From the NCBI RefSeq assembly GCF_016082275.1, contig NZ_MOWM01000030.1, positions 1 to 58,033 of the forward strand: a stretch of 58,033 nucleotides of DNA. Direction: 5' to 3'. The DNA is from Variovorax sp. E3. GTDB lineage: Bacteria; Pseudomonadota; Gammaproteobacteria; Burkholderiales; Burkholderiaceae_C. Position 1 is the first letter of the stretch, and the number at the start of each line of letters is the position of its first letter. A program made the translations under genes and the position numbers. Below the pieces are notes generated by a model, which did no database searches, was not told the origin of the DNA, and saw only the letters and a list, made by a program, of their open reading frames with translations. Below, piece after piece: positions 27,345 to 36,214 of the stretch.

Positions 27345-28163
27345 GTGTCGATCTATCTCGTGCTTGCCGCCTTCGGGTGCCTGGCAGGCGTCACCACCGT
27401 GCTGTTCGGTTTCGGCGGCGGCTTCGTCGTGGTTCCCTTGCTCTACCAGGCGCTGGTGCTCACGCACGGCGCCGACAGCGCCACCGGCCAGTCGGCCATG
27501 CACATCGCCGTGGCGACCTCGACCTGCGTGATGATCGTCAGCGCGCTGCTCGCCACCCGGCGGCACCAGCGCGCCGGCACGCTCGACTGGGCGCAGGTGC
27601 GTCCGCTGCTGCGGCCCATCGGTGCCGGCGCGGTCGTCGGCGCGGCGGCGGCGGTCGCGGCCGACGGCGAATTCGTGCGCTGGGCTTTCATCGTGTACCT
27701 CGGCGCGACCATCCTCGACTGCGTGTTCCGGCCCGGCTTCCTCGCGCACACCGCGCCGTCCGTGGCGCGCCCGCTGTCGCGCCAGGTCGCCACCTTCGGC
27801 AGCTTCGTCATCGGCCTGGTCGCCGCGTTCCTCGGCGTGGGTGGCAGCGTGATGACCGTGCCGCTGATGCGCCGCCGGGGCGTCGACATGACGCGCGCGA
27901 CGGCCATGGCCAACCCGCTGTCGCTGCCGATCGCGCTGGCCGGCACCGCCACCTACATGGCGCTTGCGTGGAACTCGGCGGCGTCGCTGGAAGGGTGGCA
28001 CGTCGGCTATGTGGACGTGCCCGCGTTCGGCGCGCTGGTCGCGGGTTCGCTGATGGGCGTGCGCGCGGCCGCGCCGCTGATCGGGCGCATTCCGGACCGC
28101 ATCCACACCTGGGTCTACCTGGGCCTGCTGGTGGTGGTGCTGGCGGGCATGGTGCTGCGCTGA
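27345..28163 (+). CDS. TSUP (TauE/SafE) family permease
   Basis: 272 residues with about eight membrane helices. GVTTVLFGFGGGFVVVPLL and AAFLGVGGSVMTVPLMRRRG are the two internal repeats typical of TauE/SafE, which export or import small sulfur or organic anions. GTG 27345 has AGGAG six bases upstream; an in-frame ATG near 27297 lacks one. The substrate is unknown. Confidence 0.83.
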   Translation: MSIYLVLAAFGCLAGVTTVLFGFGGGFVVVPLLYQALVLTHGADSATGQSAMHIAVATSTCVMIVSALLATRRHQRAGTLDWAQVRPLLRPIGAGAVVGAAAAVAADGEFVRWAFIVYLGATILDCVFRPGFLAHTAPSVARPLSRQVATFGSFVIGLVAAFLGVGGSVMTVPLMRRRGVDMTRATAMANPLSLPIALAGTATYMALAWNSAASLEGWHVGYVDVPAFGALVAGSLMGVRAAAPLIGRIPDRIHTWVYLGLLVVVLAGMVLR

Positions 28164-28238
28164 CAGCGCGTGTCAGCCGATGCCGACGCTTCGTCCCAAA
28201 AGGTTGCGGCGGCGCGCCGGCCCTGACACCATGGCCGC

Positions 28239-28967
28239 ATGCCATACCAACTGCATTACTGGCCCACCATCCAGGGCCGCGGCGAATTCGTGCGGCTCGC
28301 GCTCGAGGCGGCCGGCGCCGAGTACGTCGACGTGGCGCGGCTGCCCGCATCGAAGGGCGGCGGCGAGTCCGCGCTGGGCCGCCGCCTGGGCGATGCCGAC
28401 AACGCGCGCCCCGCGTTCGCGCCGCCGTTCCTGGTCGACGGTGACATCGTGGTCGGCCAGACCGCCGCGATCCTGCTGTACCTCGGGCCGCGACTCGGCC
28501 TGTCGGGCGTGGGCGAGTCCGACGGGCTGTGGACGCACCAGCTGCAGCTCACCATCGCCGACGCGGTGGCCGAGGCGCACGACACGCACCACCCGATCTC
28601 TACCGGCGCCTATTACGAAGACCAGCGCGACGCGGCCGTGCAGCGCGCGAAGGCTTTTCGCGACGAACGCATTCCCAAGTTCCTGAACTGGTTCGAGCAG
28701 GTGCTGCAGCGCAACCCCGCGGGCAGCCTGCACCTGGTGGGCGATGTGCTGACCTATGCGGACCTGTCGCTGTTCCAGCTGGTCGACGGCTTGCACTATG
28801 CATTCCCGAAGGCCACGGCACGGGCGCTGGCGGCCACGCCCGCCGTCGAGAAGCTGCATGGCAACGTCAAGCGCCGCCAGCGCGTGCACGACTATCTGCA
28901 GAGCCCGCGTCGCATTGCGTTCAATGAAGACGGGATCTTCAGGCGCTACGCGGAGCTGGATGCGTAG
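28239..28967 (+). CDS. Glutathione S-transferase family protein
   Basis: 242 residues. The thioredoxin-like N-terminal domain (PYQLHYWPTIQGRGEFVRLA, then PPFLVDGDIVVGQTAAILLYL) has the glutathione site with the cis-Pro and QTAAIL, and Tyr7 as probable catalytic residue. The C-terminal helical domain includes LVGDVLTYADLSLFQLV. It resembles the alpha/mu/sigma-like GST group. It has 75 bases from the previous gene. Confidence 0.85.
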   Translation: MPYQLHYWPTIQGRGEFVRLALEAAGAEYVDVARLPASKGGGESALGRRLGDADNARPAFAPPFLVDGDIVVGQTAAILLYLGPRLGLSGVGESDGLWTHQLQLTIADAVAEAHDTHHPISTGAYYEDQRDAAVQRAKAFRDERIPKFLNWFEQVLQRNPAGSLHLVGDVLTYADLSLFQLVDGLHYAFPKATARALAATPAVEKLHGNVKRRQRVHDYLQSPRRIAFNEDGIFRRYAELDA

Positions 28968-28978
28968 CGGCCGTTCGT

Positions 28979-29925
28979 TTATTCGTCGGCAGCGTCGTTG
29001 CGGATGCGCAGCGCCAGGTCGTACAACGTATTGCGCGGCGCGCCGCTGATCTCCGCCGCCAGCTTCACCGCCGTCTTCACCGGCAGCTCCGCCAGCAGCA
29101 GGCGCAGCACGCGCTCGCCCTCGGCCCCGCCGTCGCCGCTCACCGCCACCGGGTGCAGCACCAGCGCGAACTCGCCGCGCGTGCGGTCGCGGTCGGCGCC
29201 GAACCAGTCGGGCAGGGCGCTGGCCGCCACGGTCGCGATGTCCTCGAACTGCTTGGTCAGCTCGCGGCCCACGGTGATGCGGCGTTCGCCCAGCGTCGCG
29301 AGCGCGCGCGCCAGGCTCTCGATGCGGTGCGGCGCCTCCAGCAGCACCACGCGCGCGGCTCCTGCGACAGCGCCTGCACGGCGGTGTCGCGCTCGCCGGC
29401 CTTGCTCGGCAGGAAGCCCGCGAACACGAAGGCGCTGCTGGCGTTGCCGTCGCCGCCGTCGGCCACCAGGCCCGCCGCGCCGATCAGCGTGGTCACGCTG
29501 CTGGCGCCCGGCAAGGGCAGCACGCGCTGGCCGGCCGCGCACACGGCGGCGGCCAGGCGGGCGCCGGGGTCGCTCACGCCGGGCGTGCCGGCGTCGCTGA
29601 CATAGGCGATGCGTTCGCCCTGCGCGAGCCGCGCGACCACGGCCTGCGCGGCCTCGGCCTCGTTGTGCTGGTGCACCGCCAGCAGCCGCGCGCCGGGGCG
29701 GTCGATGCCGTAGGCGCGCAGCATGCCCTGCGTGTGGCGGGTGTCTTCGCAGGCGATGGTGTCGACCAGCTGCAGCACATGCAGCGCGCGCAGCGTGATG
29801 TCGGCGAGGTTGCCGATCGGCGTGGCGACCACGTAGAGCGTGCCCTGCGGATAATGCTGCGCACCCGCGGCGTCGTGCGCGGCCGCGAGGGCGGCGCCGA
29901 AAGAAGCAGGGGCGAGTGAAGCCAA
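28979..29925 (-). CDS. rsmI: RsmI 16S rRNA C1402 2'-O-methyltransferase (frameshifted)
   Basis: TTG 29925 has GGAG 7 bases upstream. The N-terminal half reads [34 protein letters not shown] and [16 protein letters not shown], the SAM-binding tetrapyrrole methylase-like core. Near 29355 the frame is lost after ALSQEP and resumes in the next frame as [19 protein letters not shown] through [15 protein letters not shown] to the stop at 28979. One missing base restores 315 residues. The yraN start is divergent 58 bases away, as in many Burkholderiales. Confidence 0.9.
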
Positions 29926-29982
29926 GAGGTTTCTCCGTGACAAGAATGAACGACGACGACAACAAGAAGACGGCAGGGAGCC

Positions 29983-30348
29983 ATGAAGACCACCACAACG
30001 AAGCATCGCGGCGATGCGGCGGAAGACGCCGCGCTCGACCATCTGCAAGACGCCGGCCTGGTGCTGGTCGCGCGCAATTATCGGACGCCCGGGCGCGGCG
30101 GCGGCGAGATCGACCTGATCATGCGCGATCCGCGCGACCACACGCTGGTGTTCGTCGAGGTACGCCAGCGCAGCAGCGGTGCGCACGGCGGCGCGGGCGG
30201 CAGCATCACGGGCCTGAAGCAGCGGCGCATCGTGTTCGCCGCGCGCCACTACCTGAACCAGCTGCGCGTGCTGCCGCCGTGCCGTTTCGACGTGGTGCTG
30301 GTCGAGGAGAAAATCACCTGGTTGAAAGCGGCCTTCGACGCCGGCTGA
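29983..30348 (+). CDS. yraN: YraN/UPF0102 family nuclease-like protein
   Basis: 121 residues. [23 protein letters not shown] and GEIDLIMRD, then FVEVRQR, form the PD-(D/E)xK-like core (Glu, Asp, ExR/K) of the family. It usually sits beside rsmI and diaA as here. The biochemical role is not settled. Confidence 0.9.
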   Translation: MKTTTTKHRGDAAEDAALDHLQDAGLVLVARNYRTPGRGGGEIDLIMRDPRDHTLVFVEVRQRSSGAHGGAGGSITGLKQRRIVFAARHYLNQLRVLPPCRFDVVLVEEKITWLKAAFDAG

Positions 30349-30434
30349 TGCCGCCCGCGCGGGAACTGAAGCCCTCCTGAAGGCTCCACAACTCACACGT
30401 CTTGTTTCACAACCCCCAGTTATCATCCCGCCAC

Positions 30435-31079
30435 ATGCTCGAGCAACGTATTCAGCAGCACTTCATCGACAGTGCCGACCTCAAATACCAGACCGGCCCG
30501 GTCCTCAGCAAACCCATCTCGCAAGCAATGCAGGCCATCCTGGCCTGCGTGACCAGCGGCGGCAAGGTGCTCGCCTGCGGTGCTGGCGTGTCGGGGCTGC
30601 TGGCGGCCCAGTTCGCCGCGCAGTTCGTCGGCCGCTTCGAACGCGAGCGGCCCGAGCTCGGCGCCATCGCGCTGCCCGGCGACAGCACCGACCCGAATGC
30701 CGACAGCGCCAACGCCATCGACGCCGACCGCTTCGCCCGCCAGGTGCGCGCGCTGGGCCAGGCCGGCGACGTGCTGCTGGCACTCAGCGCCAGCGGCCAG
30801 TCGGCGGCGGTGCTGGCCGCCGTGATGGCCGCGCACGAGCGCGACATGACCGTGGTCGCGCTGCTCGGCAATGCCGTGTCGGGCCCGCCCTCGACGCCGG
30901 GCGCCGGCAGCAGCGGCACCGGCGGCGTCATCGGCCGCGCGCTGCGCGAAACCGACGTCCAGATCAGCGTGCCGCACGAGCGTGCGGCGCGAATTCACGA
31001 AGTCCACCTGCTCGCCCTGCATTGCCTGTGCGACGGCGTGGATGCCCAGTTACTCGGAGAACAGGAAGTTTCCCCATGA
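30435..31079 (+). CDS. diaA: SIS-domain protein, DiaA-like
   Basis: 214 residues. [23 protein letters not shown] and [20 protein letters not shown] are the two SIS phosphosugar-binding loops of the GmhA/DiaA group. In E. coli DiaA binds DnaA and times replication. The order yraN-diaA-dolP favours DiaA over heptose isomerase. An extra Gly/Ser-rich insert ([10 protein letters not shown]) interrupts the second half. It overlaps the next ATG as ATGA. Confidence 0.78.
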   Translation: MLEQRIQQHFIDSADLKYQTGPVLSKPISQAMQAILACVTSGGKVLACGAGVSGLLAAQFAAQFVGRFERERPELGAIALPGDSTDPNADSANAIDADRFARQVRALGQAGDVLLALSASGQSAAVLAAVMAAHERDMTVVALLGNAVSGPPSTPGAGSSGTGGVIGRALRETDVQISVPHERAARIHEVHLLALHCLCDGVDAQLLGEQEVSP

Positions 31080-31873
31080 CCTTCGCACCCCTGACAACGA
31101 CACCGGCCCGACGTTTCGCCATCGCCCTGACGATGGGCGCCGCACTGGTTGCCGGCCTTTCCGCTTGCGTGCCGCTGGTGGTGGGCGGCGCGGCGGTGGT
31201 GGGCGTGGGCATGGTCGCCACCGACCGCCGCAGCTCGGGCGCCCAGCTCGACGACCAGGGCATCGAGTTGCGCGCCGCCGCCCGCGTGCGCGACATCGCC
31301 AACGACCAGATGTACGTGAGCGTCACCAGCTTCAACCGCCAGGTGCTGCTGACCGGCGCGGTGGGCAACGACGCCGACCGCCGCCGCGTCGAGGACGAAG
31401 TGAGCCGCGTGGTGAACGTGCGCTCGGTGGTGAACGAGCTGACCATCGGCACGCCGAGCACCTTCCAGGACCGCTCGAACGACCTGTACGTCACCGGCAA
31501 GATCAAGGCCTCGCTGCTCGACGCCAAGGACATCTTCGCCAATTCCTTCAAGGTGGTGACGGAGCGCGGCGTGGTCTACCTGATGGGCATCGCCACCCGC
31601 CGCGAGACCGATCGCGCCACCGAAATCACGCGTGGCGTGACGGGCGTGGTGAAGGTGGTGCGCGTGGTCGAGATCGTGTCCGAAGCCGATCTGGCGGCCA
31701 GCCAGGCCGCGAACCAGGCCGCCGCGCAGCGCGGTGGCCAGGGCCCGGCACCGGTGACGTCGGCCACGCCCTCGACGCCCGCACCCGCGCCGTCGTCTTC
31801 TTCTGGTTCCACGTCGCGCGTGCCGCTGCCGCCGATGGAGCCGCTGCCCGCGACGACCACGCCGGTGCGCTGA
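31076..31873 (+). CDS. dolP: BON-domain lipoprotein, DolP/YraP-like
   Basis: 265 residues. IALTMGAALVAGLSACVP is a lipoprotein signal with lipobox LSAC. Two BON domains follow, about 65-130 and 140-215 (QVLLTGAVGNDADRRRVEDE, then GVVYLMGIATRRETD). DolP maintains outer membrane integrity at the septum in E. coli. The C-terminal 50 residues are a Pro/Ser/Ala tail. It ends the operon before a terminator. Confidence 0.85.
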   Translation: MTFAPLTTTPARRFAIALTMGAALVAGLSACVPLVVGGAAVVGVGMVATDRRSSGAQLDDQGIELRAAARVRDIANDQMYVSVTSFNRQVLLTGAVGNDADRRRVEDEVSRVVNVRSVVNELTIGTPSTFQDRSNDLYVTGKIKASLLDAKDIFANSFKVVTERGVVYLMGIATRRETDRATEITRGVTGVVKVVRVVEIVSEADLAASQAANQAAAQRGGQGPAPVTSATPSTPAPAPSSSSGSTSRVPLPPMEPLPATTTPVR

Positions 31874-31896
31874 ACAACAGAAGCACCCCCGAATTG

Positions 31897-31922
31897 AAAA
31901 AGCCCGCTGAGCGGGCTTTTTT
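31897..31922. terminator. Bidirectional Rho-independent terminator
   Basis: AAAAAGCCCGCT and AGCGGGCTTTTTT pair almost perfectly, with A- and T-runs on both sides, between the convergent dolP and dehydrogenase genes. Confidence 0.88.
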
Positions 31923-32830
31923 CATTTGAGGCGGATGATCAGGCTCGACGTGTCCCAGCGCCGTCCGCCGGCCTGCTGCACGTCGGCATAGAACTGGTCG
32001 ACCAGCGCCGTCACCGGCACGCGCGCGCCGTTGCGCTTGGCCTCGTCGAGCACCAGGCCCAGGTCCTTGCGCATCCAGTCGACCGCGAAGCCGTAGTCGA
32101 ACTTGCCCTCGATCATGGTCTTGCCGCGGTTTTCCATCTGCCAGCTCTGGGCCGCGCCCTTGCTGATGACGCCCAGCACGGCTTCCATGTCCAAGCCCGC
32201 GCGCTGGCCGAAGGCGATGGCTTCCGACAGGCCCTGCACCAGCCCCGCGATGGCGATCTGGTTCACCATTTTCGCGAGCTGGCCGGCGCCGCTTTCGCCC
32301 AGCAGCGTGACCGCGCGCGAGAACGCCATGGCCACCGGCTTGATGCGCTCGAACACGGCCGCGTCGCCGCCGCACATGACCGTGAGCGCGCCGTTCTGCG
32401 CGCCGGCCTGGCCGCCCGAGACGGGCGCGTCGATGAAGTGCAGGCCCAGCGCCTGCGCCGCCTTCGACAGCTCGCGCGCCACGTCGGCCGAGGCCGTGGT
32501 GTGGTCGACGAAGGCCGCGCCCTTCTTCATGCCGGCGAAGGCGCCGTCGTCGCCCAGCACCACCGAGCGCAGGTCGTCGTCGTTGCCGACGCAGCAGAAC
32601 ACGATGTCGGCGCCGGCGGCCGCTTCGCGCGGGGTGGCGGCGTGGCGGCCGGGCGCGCCGAATTCGGCGACCCAGGCCTGCGACTTGGCGGGCGTGCGGT
32701 TGTAGACCGTGACGCTGTGCCCGGCCTTGGCCAGGTGGCCTGCCATGGGGCCGCCCATGACGCCGAGGCCGAGAAAGGCCACGGTCTGCGCGGGGACGGA
32801 TTCGTAGGTGCGGGTGTTGATGCTGCTCAT
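31922..32830 (-). CDS. 3-hydroxyisobutyrate dehydrogenase-family oxidoreductase
   Basis: 302 residues of the beta-hydroxyacid dehydrogenase family (HIBADH, GlxR, GarR). VAFLGLGVMGGPMAGHLAKAG is the NAD(P) site, DAPVSGGQAGAQNGALTVMC the substrate loop, and GAGQLAKMVNQ carries the catalytic Lys. ATG 32830 is the only reasonable start. The substrate may be 3-hydroxyisobutyrate or tartronate semialdehyde; context does not decide. It is divergent from MerR. Confidence 0.85.
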   Translation of the reverse strand: MSSINTRTYESVPAQTVAFLGLGVMGGPMAGHLAKAGHSVTVYNRTPAKSQAWVAEFGAPGRHAATPREAAAGADIVFCCVGNDDDLRSVVLGDDGAFAGMKKGAAFVDHTTASADVARELSKAAQALGLHFIDAPVSGGQAGAQNGALTVMCGGDAAVFERIKPVAMAFSRAVTLLGESGAGQLAKMVNQIAIAGLVQGLSEAIAFGQRAGLDMEAVLGVISKGAAQSWQMENRGKTMIEGKFDYGFAVDWMRKDLGLVLDEAKRNGARVPVTALVDQFYADVQQAGGRRWDTSSLIIRLK

Positions 32831-32869
32831 GGGGCGACAGCTTAAAGCCATTCCGCGGCAGGTGCGATG

Positions 32870-32903
32870 ACCCAAACATGAACGTGAACGTACAGGTTTG
32901 GGT
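32870..32903. promoter_or_regulatory. MerR-type operator/promoter region
   Basis: ACCCAAAC (32870-32877) and GTTTGGGT (32896-32903) are perfect inverted repeats separated by 18 bases, which hold the direct repeat GAACGTGAACGT. A long spacer between half-sites is typical of MerR-activated promoters. It lies between the dehydrogenase start and the merR start. Confidence 0.6.
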
Positions 32904-32917
32904 AAAATGGCCCCATC

Positions 32918-33400
32918 ATGACCGTTGCCAACCCCGCCAGGACCATCACCGTGCGCGATGCCGCGGCCCGGCTCGACGTCACGCCGCGCACGCTCAAGTA
33001 CTATGAGGAGCTGGGCATCGTGGTGCCGGTGCGCAGCGAGGGCGGCTACCGCCTCTACGAGCAGGCCGACCTCGACAAGCTGGCGCGCGTGCTGCGCATG
33101 CGTTCGCTGGGCTTCTCGCTCACGGCCATCACCGCGATGCTTCAGCAGCCCATGGAGGCGCCGGCCGAGGGCGGGCGCCCGCGGCTGTCGAACAGCTCGC
33201 TCAAGACGCTGCGCGAAACGCTGACCGAGCAGCTCGGAATGCTCGACGCGCGCGTGGCGCAGGTCCGCAAGGAGCTCAAGGAGGCCGCCGTGCTGCAAGG
33301 CCAACTGCGGCGCGACCTCGACTACGTCGAGCGCCGCCTGGCCGGCGAACCGGTGGAAGAGGCACTGGAGCAGCGCCGCAAGGAGCGGCCGGCGCCATGA
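32918..33400 (+). CDS. MerR-family transcriptional regulator
   Basis: 160 residues. ITVRDAAARLDVTPRTLKYYEELGIV and SEGGYRLYEQADLDKL give the winged helix-turn-helix; a long helix (LKTLRETLTEQLGMLDARVAQVRKEL) forms the dimer coil. There is no Cys cluster, so the ligand is not a metal in the usual way. The stop overlaps the MFS start (ATGA), and the operator lies upstream. Confidence 0.88.
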   Translation: MTVANPARTITVRDAAARLDVTPRTLKYYEELGIVVPVRSEGGYRLYEQADLDKLARVLRMRSLGFSLTAITAMLQQPMEAPAEGGRPRLSNSSLKTLRETLTEQLGMLDARVAQVRKELKEAAVLQGQLRRDLDYVERRLAGEPVEEALEQRRKERPAP

Positions 33401-34947
33401 ACGCCCCGGCCCTGGCGTGGCCTTCGCGCGGCAATGCCGCGGTCGCGCTGCTGCCCTGGGCCATCGGCCTCGTCACGGCCATCGACTATTTCGACAACGC
33501 GCTGTTCGCCTTCTTCGCGAGCTACATCGCCGGCGGCGTCAACGCCTCGCCCGACGAGCTGGTGTGGGCTTCCAGCGCGTACGCGCTGGGCGCGGTGCTC
33601 GGCATCCTGCAGCAGCACGCGTGGGTCGAGCGGCTGGGCTACCGGCGCTACCTCGCGGTCAGCATGTTCGCCTTCGCGCTGGGCGGCGTGGGCGCGGCGC
33701 TGTGCGACAGCTCGATGCAGCTCACGGCCGCGCGCGCGGTGCAGGGCTACTTCGTGGGCCCGATGCTCGGCGCCTGCCGCATCCTGATCCAGATCGGCAT
33801 TGCACCCGCGCGCCGTGCCAAGGCGCTGAAGGCCTTCATGGTGCTGATCGTGTTCGGCGGCGCGCTGGCGCCCATTGCCGGCGCCTTTCTCGTCGCCAAT
33901 TTCGACTGGCGCTGGCTGTTCGCGAGCACCGCGCCGGCCGCCGTGCTGATCGGCCTGCTGGTGCTGTGGACGCTGCCCGACATCGGCGACGTGGCGCCGC
34001 ACGAGCGCACCGAGCCGCACTACGTCGCGTACGTGGTGTTCGCGCTCGCGCAGGCCGCGCTGCAGGTGGTGCTCACGCGCTCGCACTTCGAGCTGTTCAC
34101 GGGCTCGCCCGCGCTCATCGGGCTCACGCTCGCCGGTGTCGCGGGGCTCGCATGGTTTGGCTGGCAGCAGTGGCGGCACCCGGCGCCGCTGGTGCGGCTG
34201 CACGCGCTGCGCAATGCGTCGTTCCGCGTGGGGCTGGCCTTGTACGTCGTGTACTACTACCTCTCGACGGGCTTCAGCTACCTGCTGCCGCGAATGATGG
34301 AGGGCGGGCTCGGCTTCACCGTCGGCAACACCGGCTACTTCACCGGCGCGGCCTCGCTCGCGACCGGGCTGCTGGTGTTCGTCTACCTGCGTTATTCGGG
34401 GCGCTTGACGCGCAAGAAGTGGCTCATCGTCGCGGGCTTCGGCATTGCTGCGCTGGCGGCGTGGTGGCTGTCGCGGGTCACGCCGCAGGCCGGGCGCGAG
34501 GCCTTGCTGGCGCCGCTGCTGCTGCGCGGGCTGCTGATGCTGTTCGTGGTGCTGCCGGTCGCCAACCTCACGTTCAAGCCCTTCGCCGCCGAGGAGTTCG
34601 CGCACGGCTACCGGCTCAAGAACCTCGTGCGGCAGCTGGCGATTTCATTCGCCACATCGAGCGTGATCGCGCTGCAGCAGCACCGGCTGGCGCTGCACGA
34701 GGTGCGCCTGAGCGAGTCGGCCAACGCCGCGAACGCCAGCTTCATGCAGGCGCTGGAGTCGCTGACCCACGGGTTCGCCGCGGCGGGCCATGCGGCCGGC
34801 GAAGCGCATGCCATGGCGCTGGGCACGCTGTACCGCACGCTCGAGCAGCAGGCCACCTTCATGGCCTCGCTCGACGGGTTCACCGCGATGGCGGTGATTG
34901 CGCTGGCGGCGGGCGTGTTCGCCGCTTGGCAGAAGACGATCGACTAG
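33397..34947 (+). CDS. MFS transporter, 14-helix drug/H+ antiporter type
   Basis: 516 residues with about 14 hydrophobic helices. FDNALFAFFASYIAGGVNASPDEL and SSAYALGAVLGILQQ begin a DHA2-like (EmrB/QacA-type) pump, and LGYRRYLAVSMFAFALGG matches the loop 2-3 region. It ends in ALAAGVFAAWQKT. Coupling to the MerR gene suggests drug-induced expression (inference). The substrate is unknown. It converges with pilU, overlapping by 4 bases. Confidence 0.83.
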   Translation: MNAPALAWPSRGNAAVALLPWAIGLVTAIDYFDNALFAFFASYIAGGVNASPDELVWASSAYALGAVLGILQQHAWVERLGYRRYLAVSMFAFALGGVGAALCDSSMQLTAARAVQGYFVGPMLGACRILIQIGIAPARRAKALKAFMVLIVFGGALAPIAGAFLVANFDWRWLFASTAPAAVLIGLLVLWTLPDIGDVAPHERTEPHYVAYVVFALAQAALQVVLTRSHFELFTGSPALIGLTLAGVAGLAWFGWQQWRHPAPLVRLHALRNASFRVGLALYVVYYYLSTGFSYLLPRMMEGGLGFTVGNTGYFTGAASLATGLLVFVYLRYSGRLTRKKWLIVAGFGIAALAAWWLSRVTPQAGREALLAPLLLRGLLMLFVVLPVANLTFKPFAAEEFAHGYRLKNLVRQLAISFATSSVIALQQHRLALHEVRLSESANAANASFMQALESLTHGFAAAGHAAGEAHAMALGTLYRTLEQQATFMASLDGFTAMAVIALAAGVFAAWQKTID

Positions 34948-36080
34948 ACGATCGCGAAGTGTTCGGTGCCGGCAGCCAGGTCGCTGCTGCGTGCGCGCTG
35001 GCTGTTGAGCTTGATCTGCAGCCGCAGGTCGTTGGCCGAGTCGGCGTTGCGGATCGCGTCCTCGAAGCTGATCGAGTGGCTCTCGAACAAATCGAACAAC
35101 GCCTGGTCGAAGGTCTGCATGCCCAGGTTGCGGCTCTTCTTCATGATCTCCTTGATCTCGCCGACTTCGCCCTTGAAGATCAGGTCGGAGATCAGCGGCG
35201 TGTTCAGCAGCACCTCGACGGCGGCCACGCGGCCCACGCCGTCCTCGGTCGGCACCAGCCGCTGCGACACCAGCGAGCGCAGGTTCAGCGACAGGTCCAT
35301 CAGCAGCTGCGTGCGGCGCTCTTCGGGGAAGAAGTTGATGATGCGGTCCAGCGCCTGGTTGGCGCTGTTGGCGTGCAGCGTGGCCATGCACAGGTGGCCG
35401 GTCTCGGCGAAGGCCACCGCGTGTTCCATGGTCTCGCGGTCGCGGATTTCGCCCATCAGGATGACGTCGGGCGCCTGGCGCAGCGTGTTCTTCAGCGCTG
35501 CTTCCCAACTGTCGGTGTCGATGCCCACTTCGCGCTGCGTCACCACGCAGTTCTTGTGCGGGTGCACGAACTCCACCGGGTCTTCGACCGTCACGATGTG
35601 GCCGTAGGAGTTCTCGTTGCGCCAGTCGATCATCGCGGCCAGCGTGGTCGACTTGCCCGAGCCCGTGGCACCCACCAGGATGCACAGGCCGCGCTTGGTC
35701 ATCGTCACTTCCTTCAGCACCTGCGGCATGCCCAGGCCGTCGATGGTCGGCAGCTTGGCGGGAATGGTCCGCAGCACCATGCCGACCTTGCCCTGCTGCA
35801 CGAACGCGTTCACGCGGAAACGGCCGATGCCGGTCGGCGAAATCGCGAAGTTGCACTCCTTGGTGCGCTCGAACTCCGCCGTCTGGCGGTCGTTCATGAT
35901 CGAGCGCGTGAGCGCCAGCGTGTGCAGCGCGCCGAGCGCCTGCTGCGACACCTTGGTGATCTTGCCGTCGACCTTGATGGCCGGCGGAAAGTCGGCCGTG
36001 ATGAACAGGTCGCTGCCGGCGCGGCTCACCATGAGCTTGAGCAGGTCGTTGATGAACTGGCTGGCTTGATCGCGTTCCAT
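34944..36080 (-). CDS. pilU: PilU, type IV pilus retraction ATPase homolog
   Basis: 378 residues. Walker A GATGSGKST at 137-145, the Asp box VTVEDPVEFVH, Walker B VILMGEIRDRET and the His box TGHLCMATLHANSA are all present. PilU helps PilT retract type IV pili. The C-terminal tail past the ATPase core is longer than in PilT. AGGAG lies 8 bases before ATG 36080. Confidence 0.93.
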   Translation of the reverse strand: MERDQASQFINDLLKLMVSRAGSDLFITADFPPAIKVDGKITKVSQQALGALHTLALTRSIMNDRQTAEFERTKECNFAISPTGIGRFRVNAFVQQGKVGMVLRTIPAKLPTIDGLGMPQVLKEVTMTKRGLCILVGATGSGKSTTLAAMIDWRNENSYGHIVTVEDPVEFVHPHKNCVVTQREVGIDTDSWEAALKNTLRQAPDVILMGEIRDRETMEHAVAFAETGHLCMATLHANSANQALDRIINFFPEERRTQLLMDLSLNLRSLVSQRLVPTEDGVGRVAAVEVLLNTPLISDLIFKGEVGEIKEIMKKSRNLGMQTFDQALFDLFESHSISFEDAIRNADSANDLRLQIKLNSQRARSSDLAAGTEHFAIV

Positions 36081-36112
36081 GAGAGCGCTCCTTGATGTCT
36101 AAATTGAACCTG

Positions 36113-36209
36113 CCGGCGGCCGACCGCCGGGCCGCCCCAAGGCGGCCGCGCCTCCCCCTTGGGGGGTGGAGTTACACGAAGCGCAGCGAAGTGAAAAGCC
36201 GGGGGGCCT
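36113..36209. repeat. Dispersed palindromic intergenic repeat, copy B, with two more hairpins
   Basis: Three hairpins are arranged in tandem: CCGGCGG/CCGCCGG (36113-36130), GCCGCC/GGCGGC (36131-36146) and CCCCCTTGGGGG (36153-36164). ACGAAGCGCAGCGAAG and a GGGGGGC run follow, as in copy A at 17867. The block separates pilT from pilU. Confidence 0.6.
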
Positions 36210-36214
36210 CATGA

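Noticed and set aside
28979..29925. Two separate genes from the two rsmI fragments
   Set aside because: The fragments join at one base to give a full-length RsmI with no duplicated or missing motif.
33417..36095. An 892-codon plus-strand frame across the MFS and pilU genes
   Set aside because: It runs over one real gene in the wrong frame and another on the wrong strand; no recognisable motif.
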